NCBI GenBank assembly: GCA_026996955.1
Contig: JALWJV010000091.1
Span: 1-6,413 of the forward strand
DNA length: 6,413 bases
Reading direction: 5' to 3'
Source: Deltaproteobacteria bacterium
Lineage (GTDB): Bacteria; Desulfobacterota; Dissulfuribacteria; Dissulfuribacterales; QOAL01
Below, in pieces: positions 1 to 5,745 of this stretch; position 1 is the first letter of the stretch, and each line of letters opens with the position of its first letter. The notes below the pieces were generated by a model, which ran no database searches, was not told where the DNA came from, and saw only the letters and a program-made list of their open reading frames with translations. A program made the translations under genes and the position numbers.

Positions 1-4
1 GATA

Positions 5-841
5 TCAGTCCTCTATGAGCGTGCGGAGGAAAGAATCGGTGATAATAGCTGAAATCTCCTCCCTGAATCTGAACGGTTCCCGCCGGGCTCTTGCCGCAAT
101 GGATATCGCTTCATCCACGCAGGAGGCGCCATGACAAAATTCCCTTAGTTCTTCCGGCGCCTGGCCAGTTATGGTGGCACCCGCACATAGCAGACATGAG
201 AGTTCGAAACTCCACTGGGTTTGCTCATGAAACCCCGGAATGTGAAAACACGTGTAGTAGGCCAGGCGTTCGGCCATTTCCCGGATATGCCTGGATGGGC
301 ACAAAAATACCAGGGAGAGATCTCCGTCTGAGTCGAGCAGGTATTCCTTCTGGAGCGCGCGTGCCTGCTCATGGATGACAGGTGGCATTATTACCGCCAG
401 CTCTGGCCTCAGTCCTGGAACCCTTAGAGGATTCAAGGGGTCTTGATCCTCAAGCTTCATGGGCGGAATAAGTACAGGGGCAATATCTTTCTGTCCTGAA
501 AAAAGGGGAGACCATGTTTCGTACCAACCTGGAGCCCCGTGTTTTTGGTGCCATTCTGAGATAGATCTGGCGTAGGATAGTACGTAGTTGGCAGAATATA
601 TCCGTCTGCACGGGCATGTTCTTGAAAGTTTATCAAAGAAAGGCTCAAATGGAGGGTCGTAGAGGATCGTAGTTGCAGCCCTCTCCACATGTTTGATGAG
701 CACATCATGGGAGGCCTGATAGTCCTGGTAGCAGACCATGCTTACCGGGCCGCCGGTACTTTTGGCTATGGCCTGAGACATTGCCTGAACCGGCAGTGGT
801 ATGGGAATTGCCCTTGTAATAATAAGTACCTCTTCAGGCAT
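5..841 (-). CDS. Unrecognised 278-aa protein, possibly GT-B glycosyltransferase-like
   Basis: No firm family match. The protein opens with a strand (EEVLIITR, 3-10) and has a second domain beginning around ELAVIMPP (147-154). Strand LSLVFLCPS (175-183) is followed by SFELSCLLCAGATITGQAPEELREF split across 211-235, and a closing helix rich in Arg and Glu. The segment from SFEL to PEELREF resembles the donor-site helix and 'AG..IIT..PEEL' loop near the end of GT-B enzymes such as CgeB-like proteins, but without a clear E-x7-E pair. It holds at least nine cysteines, including CPC at 76-78. I chose ATG 841 because a strong GGAGG lies 7 nt upstream; ATG 889 would overlap the methyltransferase by 56 nt and add 16 unconvincing residues. 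It overlaps the methyltransferase by 8 nt, and its TGA at 7-5 ends just inside the window. Glycosyltransferase function is tentative. Confidence 0.6.
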   Translation of the reverse strand: MPEEVLIITRAIPIPLPVQAMSQAIAKSTGGPVSMVCYQDYQASHDVLIKHVERAATTILYDPPFEPFFDKLSRTCPCRRIYSANYVLSYARSISEWHQKHGAPGWYETWSPLFSGQKDIAPVLIPPMKLEDQDPLNPLRVPGLRPELAVIMPPVIHEQARALQKEYLLDSDGDLSLVFLCPSRHIREMAERLAYYTCFHIPGFHEQTQWSFELSCLLCAGATITGQAPEELREFCHGASCVDEAISIAARARREPFRFREEISAIITDSFLRTLIED

Positions 842-1475
842 CAGGCATCCTCCAGATGTGAAGCCATTCCAAGCGATAATCACCTCCACGGTAAACCGGA
901 TAGGTTCCCTTGGTGTTTGTTGGCACGGCCCAAGCCAGTGACCTGTCTGGTACAGGCAGGTTATATTTTTGCAGAAAATCCTTCCAGTGAGCAGGGTTAA
1001 GTAATGTAATCCGGTGATTTTCCCCCATAATTCCCCTTCTATATTCTGAATTTGAGCCAGCGGGTACCCCCAGGGTGTTTATAACGCAAAGCCCTCTACA
1101 GACCCTTAACAGTTCATGAATCGCCTCTGCAGGAGATGGCATGGTATATAGCACACCCATTGCCATCACTATGTCAAAGGAGTTGGATAGAAAGGGCAGA
1201 TTAAGACAGTCAGCCTGGATAAGGTTCTCTATTTCGTAATATTTGCGTCCCTCTGACAACCTTGAAATGGACATGTCTATGCCGCTGTACTGGATGTTGT
1301 TAATTTGCCGCAATGCCAGCATGGCGCTGAATGCCCCTGAAGCACATCCCACGTCCAGTATCTGCAGAGGCCTTTCGTACCGTCTGGACATATCTTCAAC
1401 CAAGTCCAGGACAGGGCCGAAGTGCAGGGAGTTACTGAAGGCCCGAATGCGTTCTTCAGAGTAGATAAAATTCAT
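834..1475 (-). CDS. Class I SAM-dependent methyltransferase (Methyltransf_11-like)
   Basis: This 213-residue protein has the size of a single Rossmann-type methyltransferase domain. Motif I, QILDVGCASGAFSAML (38-53), forms the glycine-rich SAM loop. YSGIDMS (63-69) carries the acidic residue (Asp67) that normally binds the SAM ribose. LIQADCLNLPF (85-95) contacts the adenine, and FDIVMAMGVLYTMPSP (100-115) is the post-motif strand and loop. The C-terminal part ends on a strand (RLEWLHIWRM), as in the complete fold. Within this operon the likely acceptor is a sugar or a terminal glycan group (O- or N-methylation), but the substrate cannot be read from sequence. It starts 5 nt after the previous stop with no clear Shine-Dalgarno. 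Its last codons lie in a tandem ATGCCTG duplication that creates its stop and the 8-nt overlap with the next gene. Confidence 0.88.
   Translation of the reverse strand: MNFIYSEERIRAFSNSLHFGPVLDLVEDMSRRYERPLQILDVGCASGAFSAMLALRQINNIQYSGIDMSISRLSEGRKYYEIENLIQADCLNLPFLSNSFDIVMAMGVLYTMPSPAEAIHELLRVCRGLCVINTLGVPAGSNSEYRRGIMGENHRITLLNPAHWKDFLQKYNLPVPDRSLAWAVPTNTKGTYPVYRGGDYRLEWLHIWRMPDA
835..848 (-). repeat. Perfect tandem duplication of ATGCCTG at a gene junction
   Basis: The minus strand reads ATGCCTG at 848-842 and again at 841-835, followed by A. The first copy encodes Met-Pro and part of the next codon of the methyltransferase; the second supplies the methyltransferase stop (TGA 836-834) and the start codon of the next gene (841). 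Because 7 is not a multiple of 3, the two copies put the two genes in different frames. With one copy, codons would run TGG AGG ATG CCT GAA GAG, joining both proteins in frame. Confidence 0.9.
849..853 (-). promoter_or_regulatory. Shine-Dalgarno GGAGG for the last gene
   Basis: On the minus strand CTGGAGGATGCCTG precedes the ATG at 841-839, placing GGAGG 7 nt before it, an ideal distance. It is the clearest ribosome site in the window and decides the start of the 278-residue protein. It lies inside the methyltransferase coding sequence, so this gene can be translated independently while remaining in the same transcript. An ATG at 848-846 is nearer to the GGAGG but is only an internal Met codon of the methyltransferase frame. 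Confidence 0.75.
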
Positions 1476-1480
1476 GACGT

Positions 1481-2725
1481 TTAATCAAGTGCACCTGGTG
1501 CAAAACGTATACTTGCCAATCGCTGAAATTGTTTTTCCTGATTTCCTGGTGGAGATGTTCTGATAAAGATTTTTAGGGAGTCCTCTGCGATAACCGCTGC
1601 ATTTGGATAGGAATCCCACGGGTCATGCTGAAGCAGTATTGAACCCAAGGGTATGTAGAACTGTTTTTTAATCGTATTATGATCAATCTTTAATAAATGA
1701 ATGCCCGAGTTGTCTGTGATGGTGACAAATCCCCTGGAGGAATATACTTGGCCTGTGTCTTCCAGAAGGTCATAGACACATGAGAAGCGGTTCTGGGGAT
1801 GAAGCTGAAGAAGCTCGCTACTGTCCATTACGGTGCCGGTATTAAGGAGAAAGGTGTTCCCCCCTATCGTTTGGACTGGGCCTCTTATATACTTAAATTG
1901 TGGCTGGGTGATGCTTTGAGATACTTCAAATGAGTCGGTATAGAGGGTAATAGTCTGGCTGTTGCTGCAGCTGAGAAAGCCGTTCTTGAAGGGGGCAAAA
2001 AACATGTTCGAAGCGTGGGGTTGAGTGATTCCTGTCTCTGACGTGATGGTTTTTCCCTTTACGGTATCGATAATCGTAACCGTTCCGCCAGTCCTTGAAA
2101 AAATGAATATCTTATTGCCCCACATGAACTTGCAGAAGGTGTCCCGCTTCGTACCTGGTATATTTAGTGGATGTGAAACGCCGTTTTCTATTTTGACAAG
2201 CTCTCCCGACGGTAATGAGGATGCAATCAATCCCAGGTAATCGGTATGGAGAGGCCATGCGTAGATCCCCTCAGGCATTATTTTGCAGATCTCAGCGTCA
2301 TAGCTCAAACCGTCATTATCCTTCCTGCGGACAAGGGGGGCAGTGTACTTTTTTGATTCCATCATGGCCCTGGTGGCCAGTGCATCAAGCCTGCGGCGGC
2401 AAAAGAGGCGTTCAGAAAGGCTGTAGAAGCTGAAGAGGTCAGGCCAGAGCCTTAAAAAAACTGCATTTTTTTTTGAAACAAGTTTCAGCCCCAGATGGAA
2501 CGATTTTAGCGCGCCAGAAGTGGGTTCATTGGGTAAAGGCCTAAAACTGTATGAGATATTTTTTGAAAGTATCGTATTTGCGCACGCATTCTGCCAATTT
2601 CGTTCTAACTGTGTAATCAGCCCGTGGATTTGGGTAAACGCGTTTACCAGGGTCTCTGCGGTCATCTCGGGGCCCTGTTCATGAAAAGCCGCAATCCGCC
2701 TTCTAATGTTTATGAGCCTCTGCAT
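1481..2725 (-). CDS. Unrecognised 414-aa protein, helical N-terminus and beta-propeller-like body
   Basis: I cannot name this gene. Residues 1-125 look helical, rich in charged and Leu residues, with a basic patch at 105-113. From about residue 145 to the end the sequence alternates short hydrophobic strands and turns. Successive units read like propeller blades: GLIASSLPSGELVKIENG, KIFIFSRTGGTVTIIDTVKG, FLSCSNSQTITLYTD, GFVTITDNSGIHLLKID and LKIFIRTS. The spacing is irregular and there is no canonical WD or YVTN signature, so the propeller idea is inference from strand pattern. No signal peptide is visible (the start MQRLINIRRR is basic but lacks a hydrophobic core), which suggests a cytoplasmic protein. 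ATG 2725 lies inside the end of the upstream gene (16 nt overlap) and no strong Shine-Dalgarno is present, so coupled translation is likely. Context suggests a part in glycan assembly or recognition, not shown by sequence. Confidence 0.6.
   Translation of the reverse strand: MQRLINIRRRIAAFHEQGPEMTAETLVNAFTQIHGLITQLERNWQNACANTILSKNISYSFRPLPNEPTSGALKSFHLGLKLVSKKNAVFLRLWPDLFSFYSLSERLFCRRRLDALATRAMMESKKYTAPLVRRKDNDGLSYDAEICKIMPEGIYAWPLHTDYLGLIASSLPSGELVKIENGVSHPLNIPGTKRDTFCKFMWGNKIFIFSRTGGTVTIIDTVKGKTITSETGITQPHASNMFFAPFKNGFLSCSNSQTITLYTDSFEVSQSITQPQFKYIRGPVQTIGGNTFLLNTGTVMDSSELLQLHPQNRFSCVYDLLEDTGQVYSSRGFVTITDNSGIHLLKIDHNTIKKQFYIPLGSILLQHDPWDSYPNAAVIAEDSLKIFIRTSPPGNQEKQFQRLASIRFAPGALD
2454..2474. 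repeat. Homopolymer inverted repeat A7-CTGCA-T9 inside a gene
   Basis: On the plus strand seven A are followed by CTGCA and nine T. In the coding (minus) direction this is A9-TGCAG-T7, coding SKKNAVFL around residue 84-91 of the 414-residue unknown protein. The frame is intact here. The A9 run is long enough to be prone to slippage, and the arms can pair as an AT-only stem, which is too weak and lacks the GC stem of an intrinsic terminator. Confidence 0.6.
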
Positions 2726-3948
2726 GCCTGTTCTGTGGTCCTGGCCCTTGTTATGGCCCTGGCCCTGAGAATATCAAGAGGGCTGTGTATCCTTAGCAAG
2801 GGGCGAGAAGTCCTGATACCAATGACCCGTCCAGCGGCCATGGCCCTTTCAAGGTCATTGAGATCCGCAACTTTGCCAACTACGAACTCTTCGGAAAAAT
2901 TAAAGGTCTCGGGACATGACTGTCTCCCGGATATAGCTTGCCGGGTTTGCAGATTTATTCCATCCTGCCATAAGACCCCTCCAGGATCAAACCTGACTGT
3001 ATTCTGGACATGGCCCCGGCTCACTGTCCTTGTTAGTGTATAAAGGAAGCCGGAAACATGGTTTGGTATCTCTACAGGGTAATGCCGCTGTTTCCGGCTG
3101 GTGCGCATGATAAGCTGCTCATGGGGCAAGGGGCCGAGATGGTCAAATGGCATAAGAGTAAGCTTCCCGTCCAGGGAAGAGGCGGGAAAACGAAATATCA
3201 TCGCTTCGTTCTGGATATCGAATGTCATCAAGTCATGGTTTTGAAAATGGTTGGATAGGTGAATGGTCCTTGAGGTCTCACGGCAGGGGATGCCTATGCG
3301 GGCCATAAAATCAGATTCCCTTATGAAAACGTATTCATCCTTTTTGATGTCCCGTGGGAAGTTGTCAAGTGGGATAAATGATGCTTTCTGGTGACCTGGA
3401 CTCCTCAGAAAGATTTTTGCATCTTTTGTCTGTGTATGAACAGACCACGGAAACGGAAATTTTTTGGATATCAGCCATGATGCGGGCCATTGGTCACCGC
3501 TTCTTCCAGAGATTAAATGCACAGATCCCGCCTGCAATATGTCAAAATGCCTTTCGATTTGACAGGGAGATGGTTCTGAAGGCCTTATGGATATATGCGT
3601 AATGTCCGTTGCAACATGTTTCTTTATCGCACTTAATAAGTCAGAAGGCTCAATAAATGGGCAATGCAAGTTTAAAACCGCAATGGATGTATTTTCCGCA
3701 AGCTCCATGCATGAGACGATTGTATTGATTTGATCACTATCCAGCCTGTTTCCCTGGGGAGGTGTGGTCCTAAACCTCATATTACCGAAATGTGTCTTTA
3801 AGGCAGGCTGATCAGTTAGGATATAGACCTGATGCTTCTTTGCCAATTCAGATAATTTTTCAGCATTCCCCTGTAAAAAGGGTTGTGCCCTGCTGGACTT
3901 CCAGTCAAGTTCATCGGCGGATGTAAATAGGGCAGCTACAACTATCAT
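2710..3948 (-). CDS. Unrecognised 412-aa protein with degenerate cytidylyltransferase-like ends
   Basis: I do not recognise this gene as a named family. Residues 1-145 follow the order of a nucleotide-sugar cytidylyltransferase: a first strand (MIVVAALFTS), then VYILTDQP (41-48) like VIVSTDDE, SIAVLNLHCPFIEPSDLL (88-105) like the PTSPLR strand and helix, and a THISIRPSEPSP strand. Near the C-terminus, LLRIHSPLDILRARAI (384-399) resembles the family's closing DIDTPxDL-helix. The CTP loop PARGGSKGLP is absent and both metal aspartates are replaced (R-I-H), so catalysis of that reaction seems unlikely. About 200 beta-rich residues between the two ends are unplaced. No signal peptide or membrane helix is seen. 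It starts 7 nt after the NeuA-like gene and overlaps the next gene by 16 nt. It could be a pseudoenzyme derived from the neighbouring family, or a GT-A-type glycosyltransferase; the resemblance is by eye only. Confidence 0.6.
   Translation of the reverse strand: MIVVAALFTSADELDWKSSRAQPFLQGNAEKLSELAKKHQVYILTDQPALKTHFGNMRFRTTPPQGNRLDSDQINTIVSCMELAENTSIAVLNLHCPFIEPSDLLSAIKKHVATDITHISIRPSEPSPCQIERHFDILQAGSVHLISGRSGDQWPASWLISKKFPFPWSVHTQTKDAKIFLRSPGHQKASFIPLDNFPRDIKKDEYVFIRESDFMARIGIPCRETSRTIHLSNHFQNHDLMTFDIQNEAMIFRFPASSLDGKLTLMPFDHLGPLPHEQLIMRTSRKQRHYPVEIPNHVSGFLYTLTRTVSRGHVQNTVRFDPGGVLWQDGINLQTRQAISGRQSCPETFNFSEEFVVGKVADLNDLERAMAAGRVIGIRTSRPLLRIHSPLDILRARAITRARTTEQACRGS
2740..2766 (-). repeat. 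Short 18-nt-period repeat at the C-terminus of the 412-aa unknown
   Basis: In coding direction AGGGCCAGG occurs twice with an 18-nt period, extending to about 14 of 18 matching bases between adjacent units, and encodes the similar peptides RARAIT and RARTTE. The period is six codons, so the frame is kept. It looks like a small in-frame duplication that lengthened a basic tail after the last recognisable helix. Confidence 0.5.
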
Positions 3949-3955
3949 TTACCAT

Positions 3956-4669
3956 TCATTTCATCTCTTTGCCCCTTTGTGCATAGAGGCCGTTTTCAAT
4001 TATTTCTTCAGCAAGGAAAAAGTCCTCAAGGGTGTCTATATCCACTGCCTCTACCGGGTCTGTAATGGTATGGACGTACTTGTCATAAAGGCACTGATAG
4101 TTTTTGTGGAACACTCCATAGAGATATCCCGAGCCCTTAAAATAGATGTTATTTTTGGGTGGTGTCCCATGATCAAGGAGTTGGCACAGGACGCCGTTTT
4201 CGGACCGGCTCAAAAAGGAAAATGGAGGATTGGAGACCTTAATATATGTCGTAACCTCTTTGTATCCTGAAAGCAGTATATCAATCAGGCCCTCCACCGT
4301 ATCTACGCTGCGGAAGGGATGCGTTGGGTACATGATTACCCTTGCATCACTGACATAGCCTTCTTTGTAAAGCCCTGAGATCACATGTGATATTGCATGA
4401 CTAATTATGGCATTGTCACCGGATAGTTCCGCTGGCCTCAAAAAGGGGACTTCCGCCCCGCACTCCTTTGCGATTTGGGCTATCTGTTCATCATCCGTGG
4501 AGACAATTACTCTGGAGATATTCTTTGCAGCCAGGGCCACGGAGATTGTATAGTCTATCAGCGGCCTGCCGCAAAGCGGCCTTATATTTTTTCCCGGAAG
4601 GCCCTTGGAGCCACCCCGTGCGGGAATGATTGCCAGTACTTCCCGGGCCCTTTTTCTATTGTCCGGCAT
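3956..4669 (-). CDS. neuA: CMP-nonulosonate (sialic-acid-type) cytidylyltransferase, NeuA-like
   Basis: This 237-residue protein has the full set of cytidylyltransferase signatures. The CTP-binding loop IIPARGGSKGLPGKNI is at residues 14-29. VIVSTDDEQIA (54-64) is followed by a GAEVPFLRPAELSGD block (71-85). MYPTHPFR is at 113-120, and VDIDTLEDF at 209-217 carries the two aspartates (210, 212) expected to hold catalytic Mg2+. The family transfers CMP from CTP to a free nonulosonic acid in the cytoplasm, making the donor used by sialyltransferase-type enzymes. The sugar could be N-acetylneuraminate, legionaminate, pseudaminate or a relative; no biosynthesis gene is present to decide. Unusually, Tyr114 stands where NeuA proteins commonly have Gln (LQPTSPLR), so substrate choice should stay open. 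ATG 4669 overlaps the upstream gene by 14 nt; a GTGGA about 5 nt upstream may act as a weak ribosome site. The enzyme call is firm; the symbol is by family resemblance. Confidence 0.88.
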   Translation of the reverse strand: MPDNRKRAREVLAIIPARGGSKGLPGKNIRPLCGRPLIDYTISVALAAKNISRVIVSTDDEQIAQIAKECGAEVPFLRPAELSGDNAIISHAISHVISGLYKEGYVSDARVIMYPTHPFRSVDTVEGLIDILLSGYKEVTTYIKVSNPPFSFLSRSENGVLCQLLDHGTPPKNNIYFKGSGYLYGVFHKNYQCLYDKYVHTITDPVEAVDIDTLEDFFLAEEIIENGLYAQRGKEMK

Positions 4670-5744
4670 TTTGATCCACTGTAGAGGGGCAGGGCAGGCG
4701 GTTGGCCACTAAGCACTCTATGGCCTCCTCCAGTTGCCTTGCCATGTTTTTGATGTCGAATCTTTTGACCCGCCTGATCCCGTTTGCGGAAAAATTCCTG
4801 TAGGTTTCTGGTTTACATATGTGCTCGAGCATGGTGGGAAGGCCCGAAATATCTCCTGGCTCAAACAGGAGTCCGGCCCTGCCGTGGTCAAGGAGTTCAG
4901 AGATATCTCCCACTGCCGGGGCAATTACCGGGACACCGCAGCCCATGGCCTCCATAATGGAGACAGGCCATCCCTCCAGGGAGGATGCATTGAGTAAAAT
5001 ATCAACTTTGGTAAAAAAACTGACAGGATCACTGACATAACCACATATCTCTACATCAAGGCCCTGGGCGGCATCCATTACCTTTCTTCCGTACTCCTCG
5101 TCCTGGATATCGCCCCCTAAAATGAGTTTAAAACAATGGCCCTTGAGTTTACTCTTCAGGAGCGTAATAACCTTCAGCTGATTTTTACGTGGGACTATGT
5201 TGGCAAGCATACCTATTTTTATGGGTGACTGCGGAGGGCTTCGTACTTCCATAGGCATGACAGACAGGTCTATACCGTTAAAGAGCATGGCCTCCCCCTT
5301 TCCCATTAATCCCATATCATGAAATCCCTGGCGCAATGATGGACCGGCAAAGAATACCTGATTGGCCAGACAGCACACCCTTGCATCATATTCCGGGTCC
5401 AGATACCGGTTATTGCCCTGGTACCAGCGAAGATAGTCCTTGATAAACAGTATGGGCGCAGGGTAACTACCCAGAATATCTTGGAGCTCGTCAAAGTACC
5501 AGTTTGTTCTCATGACTATGCAATCGAAGTCCACCCTTGCAAGGAGTTTCACTACCTCCTCCGGCCCGCCTGTGGTATTGGGTATGCCCAGCTCCTCAAG
5601 CTCTCCTTCAATTGGCCCGCTGCAGGGCGCCCAACAGGCCTGATGGAAATTCGGATCAAGGCGCTTGACATGCTCCATGTGCTGCCGTTCTGCGCCTCCA
5701 ACCTGAAACGCATTGAACAGGTGCAGAATTTCCCCTTTTTTCAT
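4656..5744 (-). CDS. Family 4 (GT-B, group 1) glycosyltransferase
   Basis: This 362-residue protein has normal GT4 length and layout. The N-terminal Rossmann domain opens at once with ILHLFNAFQVGGAERQ, the usual GGAE acceptor-side loop (residues 7-21). The C-terminal donor domain starts near residue 175 with IKIGMLANIVPRKNQ, where the family's basic residues contact the donor phosphates. It carries EGWPVSIMEAMGCGVPVIA, an intact E-x7-E motif (Glu257, Glu265), followed by GDISELLDHGRAGLLFEPGD. Expected role: a retaining transfer from a nucleotide-sugar to a membrane-bound glycan intermediate. I chose ATG 5744 because it lies 1 nt past the upstream stop and gives a normal N-terminus. An ATG at 5900 would add 52 residues of unrelated sequence that overlap the GT2 gene. 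No strong Shine-Dalgarno is visible, so translational coupling is likely. The 3' end overlaps the cytidylyltransferase gene by 14 nt. Donor sugar unknown. Confidence 0.92.
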   Translation of the reverse strand: MKKGEILHLFNAFQVGGAERQHMEHVKRLDPNFHQACWAPCSGPIEGELEELGIPNTTGGPEEVVKLLARVDFDCIVMRTNWYFDELQDILGSYPAPILFIKDYLRWYQGNNRYLDPEYDARVCCLANQVFFAGPSLRQGFHDMGLMGKGEAMLFNGIDLSVMPMEVRSPPQSPIKIGMLANIVPRKNQLKVITLLKSKLKGHCFKLILGGDIQDEEYGRKVMDAAQGLDVEICGYVSDPVSFFTKVDILLNASSLEGWPVSIMEAMGCGVPVIAPAVGDISELLDHGRAGLLFEPGDISGLPTMLEHICKPETYRNFSANGIRRVKRFDIKNMARQLEEAIECLVANRLPCPSTVDQNAGQ

Positions 5745-5745
5745 G

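Noticed and set aside
91..378. A 95-codon plus-strand open frame
   Set aside because: It is a shadow of the minus-strand 278-residue gene, with no motif and no independent start signal.
842..889. A longer start (ATG 889) for the last gene
   Set aside because: It would overlap the methyltransferase by 56 nt, and the added residues do not look like a natural N-terminus. ATG 841 has a well-spaced GGAGG.
2454..2474. A transcription terminator at the A/T hairpin
   Set aside because: The stem has only A-T pairs with no GC-rich base, lies inside an intact coding frame, and downstream genes of the same operon continue.
2624..3043. A 139-codon open frame on the plus strand
   Set aside because: It lies antisense to two tightly packed genes, spans their junction, lacks a recognisable domain and has no supporting ribosome site.
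2710..3948. Frameshifted or broken gene status for the 412-residue unknown because catalytic motifs are missing
   Set aside because: The frame is open throughout and fits its neighbours' spacing exactly, and no alternative frame restores the missing motifs nearby. Divergence fits better than a sequencing error.
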